Source: Saprospiraceae bacterium (lineage in GTDB: Bacteria; Bacteroidota; Bacteroidia; Chitinophagales; Saprospiraceae). Taken from it: 64,000 bases of DNA. Both the position numbers and the translations under genes were made by a program. The notes beneath the pieces were generated by a model. That model did no database searches. It saw only the letters and a list, made by a program, of their open reading frames with translations, and was not told where the DNA came from. The stretch is taken from assembly GCA_016706365.1 (NCBI GenBank), contig JADJJU010000008.1:186001-250000 (forward strand), given 5' to 3'. Shown here piece by piece: positions 51,275-60,477 of the stretch. Within the stretch, counting starts at the first letter, position 1, and each line of letters starts with the position of its first letter.

Positions 51275-53497
51275 ATGGAACATTATTTACGCCTAAGCTT
51301 ATTAGCAGTTTTAATGATGATTTATCTGATCAGGCCATTGGAAGGTCAGGATTCTTCTAATTATATAATTCCTGAAAATGTGGTAGATACTCTCAGAACT
51401 TTTGAAATGCCACAAGTCATCGTGGTAGGTAACTATCCCGGTGTATTAAAACAAATCCCGGGTTCTCTCACCCTAATCCAACCAAAGGATAATATCAGGA
51501 CTCAACCTTTTACGCTGAACGAACTTATCAGACGTGCTCCGGGTCTAAATGTCACAGATGAAGAAGGTATAGGCCTGAGGGTTAACATAGGCATACGTGG
51601 ACTTGATCCTGATCGCAGCAGAAATGTCCTGATGCTGGAAGACGGAGTGCCTCTCGTTTTAAACCCATACGGTGAACCCGAAATGTATTTTTCCCCATCC
51701 ATCGATAAAATTCAGGCAGTTGAGGTCCTTAAAGGAAGTGGGCAGATATATTACGGTCCTCAAACCACCGGAGCTGTGATTAATTTCATCACTCAGGACC
51801 CGCCTGATCAGGAACAAATCCAGCTAAGAATCAAGGGAGGCCAGGGCGGATTATTCTCCGGCTATGTCAGCTATGGAAATACTATAGGTAAAACCGGATT
51901 TGTGATATATGGTATGCATAAACGAGCAAGTAATTTGGGATCAATGGATTTCAAACTGACAGATATCGGTACCAAAATAAAAATCGAATTAAGCGAAAAC
52001 TCCCGGATCGGATTGAAAATCGGCATGTATGACGAGCACTCTAATGCCACTTATATTGGTATTACACAATCGATGTATGAAAGAGGAGATCAGGATTTTG
52101 TGCGCATGGCTCCCGGTGATCAGCTCCCCATCCGCAGATACCATAGCAGTCTAACTCACGATTGGGATATCAGTTCTGCATTCAAATTAAAAACCACTGC
52201 TTTTGCTTATACTACCTCTCGCAATTGGTTGAGACAAGAGTTTTCATCCAATCCTTCTGCTCCCAACCAAACAGGAGTGGTGTGGGGTGACACAAGTATT
52301 GCGGGAGATGCCATATATATGCTGAATACGTCTGGAAACCGAAACAGACAATTTGAAGTGGCAGGAATTGAAACAAGATCCTCCTGGAAAACTTTGATTG
52401 CTGGTAAATCAAATATTTTGGATGCAGGTCTGCGATATATGTATGAGAGAGCTTTTGAGCAATTTATTACAGGTGCGAAAGCTGATGCCTCTGCGGGCAA
52501 TATGAGAGATAATGAAGTCCGAACTGGAAATGCCTATTCAATATTTGTTCAGGACAAGCTGGCAATTAACCAAAAACTCTCTATCACAGCGGGACTTCGC
52601 CTGGAAGTATATGATTATGAACGCCATATTCTGAGAGGCAGATTTCTCATCAATGGTTCAAATCAGCTGCGGGACACAAGTCTGGTGGCTTCTGATCTCA
52701 CGATTGCCATTATCCCCGGTGCCGGAGTTAATTACAATTTAAATGAAAATGCTACCATTTTTGCAGGGATACACAGAGGTTTTGCTCCACCAAGAATAAA
52801 AGACGCCTTAACAGGGGAAGGTAATTCTTTGGATCTGGATGCTGAACTGAGCACCAATTATGAAATGGGATTCAGATGGGCTGAAGTGCAAACATATCAG
52901 CTTGGAATTACAGGCTTCTTCATGGATTTCAAAAATCAAATCATACCTGTCTCCCAGTCTTCCGGCAATGTCAATGCAACAGGACTTATTAACGGGGGTC
53001 ACACTAAACATAAGGGGCTGGAATTTAATGGCCGTTTTGACTTTGGTAAGTGGTGGCAAATCAAAGACAGCTATACTCTGGAGGCGGCATTAACTTATGT
53101 TCAATCCACTTATTCTGAGGACCGTTTTGTCGGTTCGGAATCGGTAAATGTAAAGGGAAATAAACTGCCCTACGCTCCTGAATGGCTTTTCTGGGGAGCT
53201 GTAGGCGCTGAATGGTCTTTTGGCCTTGGATTTCAGTGGAATTCGCATTTCATGGCAGAGCAATTTACAGATGAGATCAACAGTACAATCCCATTTGCAG
53301 ATGGGAGAAATGGATTGATTGACAGCCGATGGGTGCACGATTTGACGATTTCATATAAAATTCCGACCTGGGGAACAAGCTTCCACATCGCTCTTAAAAA
53401 TATAAGTGACGAAAGATATATAGCTTCAAGAAGGCCACAAGGCATCAGAGTGGGATTGCCCCGATTGTTAACTCTCGGGGCAGATTTTACTTTCTAA
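51275..53497 (+). CDS. TonB-dependent receptor, FecA-like (possible iron/siderophore uptake)
   Basis: 740 residues with a signal peptide (LSLLAVLMMIYLIRPLEG). The plug (about 50-170) includes FTLNELIRRAPGLNVTDEEG, IRGLDPDRSRNVLMLEDG, and the YGPQTTGAVINFITQ end. A 22-strand barrel follows, ending in the aromatic tail GADFTF. It lacks the N-terminal carboxypeptidase-like domain typical of carbohydrate receptors and resembles FecA/CirA-type iron receptors. The Fur-like boxes around its promoter support iron regulation. The ligand is not identified. No partner transporter is adjacent. Confidence 0.87.
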   Translation: MEHYLRLSLLAVLMMIYLIRPLEGQDSSNYIIPENVVDTLRTFEMPQVIVVGNYPGVLKQIPGSLTLIQPKDNIRTQPFTLNELIRRAPGLNVTDEEGIGLRVNIGIRGLDPDRSRNVLMLEDGVPLVLNPYGEPEMYFSPSIDKIQAVEVLKGSGQIYYGPQTTGAVINFITQDPPDQEQIQLRIKGGQGGLFSGYVSYGNTIGKTGFVIYGMHKRASNLGSMDFKLTDIGTKIKIELSENSRIGLKIGMYDEHSNATYIGITQSMYERGDQDFVRMAPGDQLPIRRYHSSLTHDWDISSAFKLKTTAFAYTTSRNWLRQEFSSNPSAPNQTGVVWGDTSIAGDAIYMLNTSGNRNRQFEVAGIETRSSWKTLIAGKSNILDAGLRYMYERAFEQFITGAKADASAGNMRDNEVRTGNAYSIFVQDKLAINQKLSITAGLRLEVYDYERHILRGRFLINGSNQLRDTSLVASDLTIAIIPGAGVNYNLNENATIFAGIHRGFAPPRIKDALTGEGNSLDLDAELSTNYEMGFRWAEVQTYQLGITGFFMDFKNQIIPVSQSSGNVNATGLINGGHTKHKGLEFNGRFDFGKWWQIKDSYTLEAALTYVQSTYSEDRFVGSESVNVKGNKLPYAPEWLFWGAVGAEWSFGLGFQWNSHFMAEQFTDEINSTIPFADGRNGLIDSRWVHDLTISYKIPTWGTSFHIALKNISDERYIASRRPQGIRVGLPRLLTLGADFTF

Positions 53498-53530
53498 AAA
53501 ACATACTTTTCGGTTTTCGCTTTATTTTGA

Positions 53531-53564
53531 AAACGCTCTTTCTGCGCAGGCAGAAGGGGCGTTT
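53531..53564 (+). terminator. Terminator hairpin of the TonB-dependent receptor
   Basis: AAACGCTCTTTCTGC pairs with GCAGAAGGGGCGTTT over 15 bp (two G-T pairs) around a GCAG loop. The T-run after it is weak, but the stem is very stable. Confidence 0.75.
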
Positions 53565-53799
53565 GTGTATTGGATAAGATGAAATGAAAGTTTAAGCAGC
53601 AAAAACGGGCCGCTATTCCTGACTATAATCTTATTACAAACAGCCACCAGGAAGCCTGGGATATTCCAGCTCCAGTTTTTATCAAAATGTCACCGTATTT
53701 GGATTACTGCAATGTGTGAGGCATCTCCGGGTGCGGTTTGTGTGGATTGGCCAATATAGAATCTTATCGCTTGAGGGTGGCTAAAGAACTGAGCGGGTT

Positions 53800-53841
53800 A
53801 AAAAAATGGCCCGTCTCAAGGATTAATTACTTGAGACGAGC
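53800..53841 (-). terminator. Intrinsic terminator of the Ig-repeat protein gene
   Basis: On the minus strand a 12 bp stem (CGTCTCAAG core, one G-U) with a 9-base loop is followed by a short spacer and seven T residues. Confidence 0.85.
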
Positions 53842-53861
53842 ACTAACTTTTAAGATCCTCA

Positions 53862-56090
53862 TTATAACTTCACATTCGTGGTATCTGTAGCAGTGCCTTT
53901 CGCATTAGTTACAGTAATGACAATAATATTGTCACCTTTATTTAAGCCAATAACATGTTGGATTTTGCCGGTTGATTCATCAAAACTAAATCCTCTCTCC
54001 GGAACTCCATTGACCACAAAGGTAATCTGACTAGCATTACTGATCCCTTTCAATGTGGCCAACACAGTTGAGGTAGGCGCAGCATTAGGATTGAATGGAT
54101 CAGAAACCGGTCTGGAAGCAGATTCAATTTTCACTTCAGGCACCGGAAGTGCTGCTACCGTAGGATCATAATTAACTTCTATTTTTTCTTTTGCTGACCC
54201 GCCGGGATTCAGAGCTTCGATTTCTATAGTATTCTTACCTATTCTCAAAATCAGGGCTTTGTTCAACATACCTGTTTCTTTGTCAAATGTAATGGCACTT
54301 TGGTTTCTCCCATTGAAAATCAACTTTATCTGATCTACCCTGTCTATGTTGGTCACCCGGGCCTGAAGCTCCAGTCTGGACAGTTCTACTGTGGTGCTTT
54401 GCACTGGATTAACAAAGGTGATTACAGGCTTTTCATACCGGATATCATACCTAACTTTTATAGTTTGTTCAGAAGTTCCGTTCCCATTGTCTGCTACTGC
54501 TCTCAGTGTATTTTCACTACTTCTTAAAGTCAGATCCAAACTGTATTGACCGGCTCTTAAAATCGGACTGCCTATCAATTGATTATTCAGATAAATTTTG
54601 ATCTGATTCCCAACAGTAATATTAGTTACTGTACCCGTCATTTTTACTCCGGGATCATTCAGGACAGCCCCATTTGAAGGAGTAGTGATGGTTAATAATG
54701 GCAATGCCGGTGCTTTATACTCCACTTCAACAGAAGCGTTGGCAGTTCCACCTGCATTATTTACGCTGATAGCAATAGTATTTCTTCCAGGTATTAATAC
54801 CAGATTACTTTCTATGGCTCCATTTGCTGCATTGAATGTGAAGCTTGTGGTGTTTCTACCATTTAGGGTCAGCGTGATCTCACTTTTTTGGCTCACATTT
54901 TTTACACTGGCTCTCAAGGCAACATTTTCAACTGTGATGACAGAGTGATTGTCTGGCTGTAGAATACTCACCGCGGGGCGAGGTACAGCAGGTGAATTGC
55001 AGGACAATAATCTTTCATCACGGGATTCACCTGATTGGTTCCGTCCGGTAATGATCAAGTTACTGCTTCCTTCCTTAATCGTTGCCTGAAAACTTAAGTT
55101 TCCGGTATGAGGATTAAAATCAAAATTGCTAATTCTGTTCCCTCCTATTCTGATATCAAGATCAGAAGCAAGCTTCACATATTCGATCTGTTCGTTATAG
55201 TCATACCTTGTAAATGCATAGCCATTGTATGTCAACTGTATGTTGTCCGTACGTCTGATTTCTTTCAGTCCCAGCTCCAAAGCCTGACCAGGTACTGTAG
55301 TTCGGTAAGGAGATACATTAGGTGTAATGAACTGGATGGAAGGTGGATATACAGGTGCTTCGTAAATAATTCTCATGGTCTGACGATCAGATCCACGGCG
55401 ATTCCTGGCATCCAAAATCAATATATTCTCACCTTCTGCAAGAGTAATACTGCTATTAAACATTCCTGTCCTTGTATCAAACTTCCAGGACTTATTTTCC
55501 CTTCCATTTAATGTGTACACAATATTCTTGTCTGTCTCCATGTACAGAATCTCCGCTAACACATCATATTTTGCATTGGTTACTATCTGTCCGCTTACTT
55601 CAGGACGGATGAATCGGATTATAGGTGGATTGTCTGTTTCAGGCTCTTCAATGATGATTTGTACCTCATCCTCACCTGTACCTCCGCCATTCGTAGCTAC
55701 AGCTTTGACAATATTCGTTCCCTCATCCAATATTATAGTTGCTTTCAAGGTTCCCCTCCTGTACGTAAAACTAAGTGGTCTGCCATTATTAGTCAGATTG
55801 ATCTGGCTTTGATCTTTTACATTCTTGATTTCCGCTTCTACCACTTTGTAAGGTTCCTTAGTCATATATGGGCTATATTCAGGATCGATGAAACGTACAG
55901 TAGGAGGCAATTCTTCCTTTTCATCCAAATTGAATCTGTAATACAGCTGCAGATATGTATAGTGGTGAATATCATTCTTTGTACTTGGCATTGTCAACCC
56001 GTCAAAAATATCTACTCCCGTGTAGCTCACTTTATGACCTAGTCCTAAACCCCATCGAGGTGTGATATCATAACCAAGCTCTACTCCCAA
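53862..56090 (-). CDS. Tandem Ig-like domain region of a split outer-membrane protein (C-terminal part)
   Basis: 742 residues from a TTG, with no signal peptide. The first 35 or so residues (ELGYDITPRWGLGLGHKVSY) are barrel strands continuing the ORF upstream. Then come about seven Ig-like domains of 85-110 residues, each with a proline-rich start (P.I.F..P), ....NGR......FD...G......L..GEN.I...A.N..G. They resemble the glucodextranase-type Ig domains of surface proteins. The preceding ORF overlaps by 10 bases in another frame; adding one T at about 56090 restores a single protein of about 975 residues. Confidence 0.75.
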   Translation of the reverse strand: MGVELGYDITPRWGLGLGHKVSYTGVDIFDGLTMPSTKNDIHHYTYLQLYYRFNLDEKEELPPTVRFIDPEYSPYMTKEPYKVVEAEIKNVKDQSQINLTNNGRPLSFTYRRGTLKATIILDEGTNIVKAVATNGGGTGEDEVQIIIEEPETDNPPIIRFIRPEVSGQIVTNAKYDVLAEILYMETDKNIVYTLNGRENKSWKFDTRTGMFNSSITLAEGENILILDARNRRGSDRQTMRIIYEAPVYPPSIQFITPNVSPYRTTVPGQALELGLKEIRRTDNIQLTYNGYAFTRYDYNEQIEYVKLASDLDIRIGGNRISNFDFNPHTGNLSFQATIKEGSSNLIITGRNQSGESRDERLLSCNSPAVPRPAVSILQPDNHSVITVENVALRASVKNVSQKSEITLTLNGRNTTSFTFNAANGAIESNLVLIPGRNTIAISVNNAGGTANASVEVEYKAPALPLLTITTPSNGAVLNDPGVKMTGTVTNITVGNQIKIYLNNQLIGSPILRAGQYSLDLTLRSSENTLRAVADNGNGTSEQTIKVRYDIRYEKPVITFVNPVQSTTVELSRLELQARVTNIDRVDQIKLIFNGRNQSAITFDKETGMLNKALILRIGKNTIEIEALNPGGSAKEKIEVNYDPTVAALPVPEVKIESASRPVSDPFNPNAAPTSTVLATLKGISNASQITFVVNGVPERGFSFDESTGKIQHVIGLNKGDNIIVITVTNAKGTATDTTNVKL

Positions 56091-56788
56091 TTAGGCATTA
56101 GAGTAACTTTCCCATTAGAGCTATTTTCAAATCCATCCCCAAGCGATTCGTAAGTTCCATTCAATATATCATTCCGAAGAAGAGATCGTCTTTGTGTAAA
56201 GGTTGCTGTTGTATCAAGTGCGGCATAGTCAGCGGCATAATTTGTATTGCTGGATTCATCTCCCTGATCTGTTTTCACGCGATACCAGTCTATACCTATT
56301 CCCCCAAAAACAGAAAGGTTGATGCCGGTCCTCTGTCTCAGACGGCCCAATGTAAATACTGCTTCCAGGCCAAGTTCTCCCATCTGAGTGCGGTGGTTGT
56401 TGAATATAAAACCATCCGGCTCCTCCAGCTCAGAGGGAAACTCACGATAGTCCCAGAGATTGCTACCGTTGACAGCTGTATTTTCATCAATAAGATAATT
56501 GCGATCGACATCCTGTCCGTAAGAAGTAGAGTACATCAATCTGCCTCTCAAGTCTACTTCCAGAAGCTGTCCATGACGGCTATTCAGGTTTTTGGCAAGA
56601 GTGATTCCGAGTCCTCCACCACGGATTTGGGCTGCAACATCACTTTGTTGATAACTGAGACCCGCATTGATTCCAAGTGTGTACCATCCCGGACGGAGTG
56701 TATTTATTCTTTGTGCAAAAAGAGGTAGTGACAATAAGCTCATCATCGCGAAGATGAAAATTCGGCGGGGTAGGGTGAGCGTTTTCAT
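56081..56788 (-). CDS. Outer-membrane beta-barrel region of the same split protein (N-terminal part)
   Basis: 235 residues with a Sec signal (RIFIFAMMSLLSLPLFA). The remainder is a membrane beta-barrel: alternating strands such as TLGINAGLSYQQSD, QLLEVDLRGRLMYSTSY and GELGLEAVFTLGRL, and a segment GINLSVFGGIGIDWYRVK. The ORF runs out just where a final strand should begin, and the missing strand is encoded in the next frame at 53862-56090. The likely protein is an N-terminal barrel with a C-terminal chain of Ig domains. Confidence 0.75.
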   Translation of the reverse strand: MKTLTLPRRIFIFAMMSLLSLPLFAQRINTLRPGWYTLGINAGLSYQQSDVAAQIRGGGLGITLAKNLNSRHGQLLEVDLRGRLMYSTSYGQDVDRNYLIDENTAVNGSNLWDYREFPSELEEPDGFIFNNHRTQMGELGLEAVFTLGRLRQRTGINLSVFGGIGIDWYRVKTDQGDESSNTNYAADYAALDTTATFTQRRSLLRNDILNGTYESLGDGFENSSNGKVTLMPNWE

Positions 56789-57202
56789 TTTGTTTAGTTT
56801 GAAGGTTTAAATCTATGGTATTTTTTCTAGTCTCCTATGCTTACATAGTTGTGTTAATGAAGCCGGAAGATTGTAAACCATCACCACTCTCTTTGAACTC
56901 TGTCCCTTCTCACAATTCTTCCGGCAAGGACCCTATTTTCCAACCATTCAACATCACCGGGTCGCATAATTCGAAGACGAATATTCTTGTGAAAAGTAAT
57001 GGTGTAAAGCCGCAATACATATTATTTATTTAACACATATGAATTCTGATAAAGTGGAATAAATATCGTTCCTGGGTCGCGCAGAAGGATTGAATGTGCC
57101 CAGTGTATGAGCGTAGGCCCGGGGCCCGCTCGTAGCTCCTCGCTAAGGTGAGTGAACTCGGGGACCAGGCTTTTGAGTATCATTTGCATACGCCCGAAGC
57201 CG

Positions 57203-57225
57203 GGACGTGGTTCACTGCGTTCACG
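57203..57225. repeat. Short dispersed repeat, copy B
   Basis: Reads GGACGTGGTTCACTGCGTTC and on; its reverse complement matches copy A (39371-39393) at 19 of 23 positions. Confidence 0.5.
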
Positions 57226-57287
57226 CGATGTGTAACAGCCTTGATCGCCTTTAACGAAACAATAAAGTGAACAATAAACCAGGACAG

Positions 57288-57303
57288 GCTGTTGGCCAAC
57301 AGC
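57288..57303. repeat. Perfect 16-base palindrome
   Basis: GCTGTTGGCCAACAGC is its own reverse complement. A looser GCTGTT...AACAGC pair is also seen in the 51.0 kb gap. It could be a REP-like element or a protein-binding site. Confidence 0.45.
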
Positions 57304-57665
57304 TAAAGCCAACTGCCAAAAGCTGGCTGTTCCAAAATTTAATCTACTAAAGCTAAAAGCACACACGATCTCTACTCGTATCGGGTGGAGCTTACTTCTG
57401 GACCAGACTGATTGATAATAGCTTGAAGCTAGCTGGAATTTCTTAACAAATTACAGTTCCACAGCACAATCAATTAACAAACATTTAATAATATCTCAGC
57501 CACACCAAGCTTCTCATCTCCTCATTTCTCTGATATTATTTTACCCACTTCCTATCCAATAAAATTCAAACAAATTATTAAGGTCAAAAATGCCTTATCT
57601 TACCAACAATAAGCTGACTATTTGAGTCTTATAAACATGCCGCTCAACCTTAAAACTTTGAACAC

Positions 57666-59471
57666 ATGAGATACTCTATTTACACTATATGCTTTTTGAT
57701 TTGCATTTCCAATACGGTGCTTGGTACCGATATCTACAAAGCTGGAACTTCTTTATTTACTGGAACCTGGCAAGGAGAAGGTGTTCTCTCAGAAATCACT
57801 ACCGAAAATCCATATGAAGGCGGCCAACATTATCGATTTGTCTACAACTTTACTAATCACTGGTCAGGCTTCGGTCTGAATATGGACAATTGGGGCTCAA
57901 CGGCTCCTGTGGATTTCACCGGATTTACTCACCTCCGATTGGTCTATCGCGGTGTATCAGCTCAGCACACATTCAGAATACAATTGAGGTCCGGCGCTGA
58001 TTTTGGGGTCTTATATGATGTGGGCGGGACGGCTCAAAATTATACAGTGATTGATATTCCATTGATTGTGCTGACTTCCGGGACCACTATTTCATTGGCA
58101 GATATCACAGAGATTGACATCAATGTATCCAGTGATAATTCTTCTGGAAATGGTACACTTTATTTTGATGCAATAGAATTGGTTAATATTGCTCCGCCTC
58201 CTCCATCTATCGCATGGCCTATGGCAGCAGCTATGTCTCAGGGCTTTAATCTCAATAATTGGCTGGAAGCATATTGGCTGATACCATTTAATGCATACCC
58301 GGAGGTCAATAAATATCGTCGGGAACATATTGCGTTCCTGGCATCTGGAGGTATTAAAACAATGCGAATGCCTGTTACTTTTGAGCGTTTGGCAGATACG
58401 GAGCCTCCTTATGCGCTTGATGTGGGTCACGAAGCTTTCAGATTGATAGACTCTTGCATATTATGGGCACAGGATTATGGTTTAATTTTGAGTATCGATA
58501 ATCATCATGGATATGAATTGAATGATCAGAATTATCTCCAAGAAACCCCTCGATTATGTGCTATATGGAGACAAATCGTACAGCGATATGGTCACCTTCC
58601 TGCTACAAGTACCTTATTTGAGATTCTGAATGAACCTCATGCTATCTCGAAAAACAATCTTCACTATGTTCAGCACGCCATCATAGACACTATCAGATTG
58701 TACGCTCCGGACCATACTCTTGTTGTCGGAGCCAATTCTTATAACAGCGGGGCGGCATTATCTGCATCCAATCCATATGATGATAATAATATCATCTACA
58801 CATTTCATTCTTATGAACCTTATTTCTTCACACATCAGGGAATGTCATGGACGAGTCCCCCATTTTTCCCTCCTATGTCTTTTCCACAAGGAAATGATAT
58901 GGCGAACATTGCAGCTCTATTTTCTACTGTCAGTGCCTGGTCAGAGCTGTATGATGTTCCGGTGTGGTTGGGAGAATTTGGTGTCGGAAACAGTGCCGCG
59001 CTTACAAGCAGGTGTAATTATGTAGAAGCTATCATGGATCAAGTAGATCTGTACGATATGCCTTTTGCATATTGGGATGTATTTTCCGTCACAGACGGCT
59101 TTGGCTTTGCTGATCCGAATAATTTGGTACCCTCTTCTGTGATTCCATGTTTTGAAGAAGCTATGCACTTAAATTTTTCACCGCTTTCAATCCTTGATTT
59201 TGGTAGCAGCATTGATTGTACTAAAGATCAGGTTACGCTGACATGGCAACTGGAGGAGCAGGAAGCTCTGCTTGAGATCCAAAGCAGTATTGATGCATAT
59301 TCCTGGAAAACTATCCAAACAGTTTCTACTTACAACGGCAGGATGAAACTGGATGTCCCTTTGGAATTCGGAAATTCCACTTCTTATTATCGTTTGAAAG
59401 TCACTTCCCCCAATCAAGAAATTTATTGTTCCGTTATTCAATCAGTAACATGTGAAGAAAAAAGAAAGTAA
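57666..59471 (+). CDS. Secreted GH5-family glycoside hydrolase (endoglucanase-like), C-terminus frameshifted
   Basis: 601 residues in this frame. A signal peptide (SIYTICFLICISNTVLG) is followed by a carbohydrate-binding-like beta-sandwich (about 25-170) and a GH5 TIM barrel (about 185-505). GH5 residues include MRMPVTFERL, DNHHGYEL, the acid/base Glu323 in FEILNEPHA, YTFHSYEPYF and the nucleophile Glu437 in WLGEFG. It probably cuts beta-glucan or a related polysaccharide outside the cell. The frame stops after CEEKRK, but the next frame continues directly into a T9SS-type sorting domain to 59632. Restoring one A in the A-run at 59458-59463 gives a 655-residue protein. Confidence 0.85.
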   Translation: MRYSIYTICFLICISNTVLGTDIYKAGTSLFTGTWQGEGVLSEITTENPYEGGQHYRFVYNFTNHWSGFGLNMDNWGSTAPVDFTGFTHLRLVYRGVSAQHTFRIQLRSGADFGVLYDVGGTAQNYTVIDIPLIVLTSGTTISLADITEIDINVSSDNSSGNGTLYFDAIELVNIAPPPPSIAWPMAAAMSQGFNLNNWLEAYWLIPFNAYPEVNKYRREHIAFLASGGIKTMRMPVTFERLADTEPPYALDVGHEAFRLIDSCILWAQDYGLILSIDNHHGYELNDQNYLQETPRLCAIWRQIVQRYGHLPATSTLFEILNEPHAISKNNLHYVQHAIIDTIRLYAPDHTLVVGANSYNSGAALSASNPYDDNNIIYTFHSYEPYFFTHQGMSWTSPPFFPPMSFPQGNDMANIAALFSTVSAWSELYDVPVWLGEFGVGNSAALTSRCNYVEAIMDQVDLYDMPFAYWDVFSVTDGFGFADPNNLVPSSVIPCFEEAMHLNFSPLSILDFGSSIDCTKDQVTLTWQLEEQEALLEIQSSIDAYSWKTIQTVSTYNGRMKLDVPLEFGNSTSYYRLKVTSPNQEIYCSVIQSVTCEEKRK

Positions 59472-59632
59472 AAATCTTCTTGGGTAAGGTCATCCAACAT
59501 TTTAAGGGGAAAGAAATTAATGGAATGAATCAAGAGCTAACTTTAAATGGGATATCCCCAGGGCAATATTATCTGAGAACCATTCTAAATAATGGAGCAG
59601 TAATTAACACAGGATTTATAATTCAACAGTAA
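59462..59632 (+). other. Out-of-frame T9SS sorting-domain tail of the GH5 gene
   Basis: Read in the third frame this encodes VKIFLGKVIQHFKGKEING, then LTLNGISPGQYYLRTILNNG and FIIQQ before a TAA. It has the strand pattern of a T9SS C-terminal domain (GQYYLR, ending in a short hydrophobic stretch). It continues the GH5 gene after the frameshift and ends exactly where the convergent DUF6916-like gene ends, which supports its being real coding sequence. Confidence 0.72.
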
Positions 59633-59950
59633 TCAGGTAAAAATTATTTCATATTGAATAAATCCATCTTTATCAGGACCTATTGGTACCATAAAAAGTA
59701 TTAGAGCTCCTTTTCGAGGATGCATAAGCTGATAATTGCCCTGCAGGTAATATTTGTCTTTCAGATCAGTAACAAAAGTCAGAGAAAATCCATCTCTGAA
59801 GTTTCCTTCTCTGGGAATGTGGTTCATGACCTTTGTTAGTCTCGCTTCAATTGGCGCGATAGTTTCATGCACTATAATTTGCCATTTTTGATCAGGATCA
59901 ATGGTAAAATCGGAAGCTTGTAATTGTGTAATTATATCGGTTTGTCCCAT
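59633..59950 (-). CDS. DUF6916-like small protein of the tail-collar cassette
   Basis: 105 residues with no signal peptide. It reads as a small beta-rich protein (FTIDPDQKWQIIVHETIAPI, FSLTFVTDLKDKYYLQGNY, LMHPRKGALILFMVPIGPD). Proteins of this type, DUF6916, are known beside tail-collar genes. Role unknown; perhaps a structural or docking partner of the collar proteins. It is the last gene of the cassette, 7 bases after the GNAT gene. Confidence 0.65.
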   Translation of the reverse strand: MGQTDIITQLQASDFTIDPDQKWQIIVHETIAPIEARLTKVMNHIPREGNFRDGFSLTFVTDLKDKYYLQGNYQLMHPRKGALILFMVPIGPDKDGFIQYEIIFT

Positions 59951-59957
59951 AGCTTAA

Positions 59958-60473
59958 TTAATTTTCAGGATACCATTTCATCAGGATATAAACCTGATCA
60001 TAAGTTTCTGCGTGAATAAAACCCAATCGCTCATATAAGGCTTTGGCTGGATTGAATTGCTCAACATGAATGCTTAATACCTTCCCAACCGTTCTGCAAT
60101 GCTGTTGCAAATCCTTTAAAATGGCTGATCCTACTGATTGATTTCTGTAATCAGGTAACAGAGTAATATCTATAATTCTGATATCGGAAGGATGGTTCAA
60201 GTTAACATAGAGACGCCCGATTACTTTATCACCCTGTATGATGACATTATAAGCTGCATCCGGATATACTTTTTGATAATAATCATGCTGCGCCTGGAAC
60301 TGATGATCAGTGAATAGTTTTTTCTGTTCATCCGTCCAGCCTGTTTGCATTAATTCCTGCACCCTTGTGGAAGCATAGATTTCAGACAATAAACTTAAAA
60401 TATCCTGAGAGAACTCAGTAATGGATTTTATTGAAAAATTCTTTTGCTCTCTGAACAGGCCGGAATCTAACAT
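59958..60473 (-). CDS. GNAT-family N-acetyltransferase of the tail-collar cassette
   Basis: 171 residues. The acetyl-CoA-binding motif A is RNQSVGSAILKDL (consensus R/Q-x-x-G-x-G/A), and later ALYERLGF is the usual GNAT end. The acceptor is unknown; it could be a protein, a small molecule or a collar-protein residue. It starts 4 bases after the third collar gene, so it is clearly part of the operon. Confidence 0.85.
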   Translation of the reverse strand: MLDSGLFREQKNFSIKSITEFSQDILSLLSEIYASTRVQELMQTGWTDEQKKLFTDHQFQAQHDYYQKVYPDAAYNVIIQGDKVIGRLYVNLNHPSDIRIIDITLLPDYRNQSVGSAILKDLQQHCRTVGKVLSIHVEQFNPAKALYERLGFIHAETYDQVYILMKWYPEN

Positions 60474-60477
60474 TAAA

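Larger units (their letters stand above)
53498..53861. other. Intergenic region between convergent genes
   Basis: 364 bases with a terminator at each end (53531-53564 plus strand, 53800-53841 minus strand). The middle part shows no gene or repeat that I can identify. Confidence 0.6.
56789..57665. other. Long gene-free region with GC-rich repeats
   Basis: 877 bases. It holds a GC-rich block at about 57060-57240 including copy B of the dispersed repeat and GGCCCGGGGCCC, a perfect 16-base palindrome at 57288-57303, and AT-rich flanks. The short frames here look like chance. The promoter of the GH5 gene should be near its 3' end, but no consensus is evident. Confidence 0.55.

Noticed and set aside
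53498..53861. Small RNA or hidden gene between convergent genes
   Set aside because: Two terminators explain the structure at both ends, and the middle shows no conserved-looking frame or promoter.
57022..57366. Open frame of 114 codons in the 56.8-57.7 kb gap
   Set aside because: It covers the dispersed repeat and palindrome, has no recognisable domain or signal, and its peptide resembles only the frame over repeat copy A.
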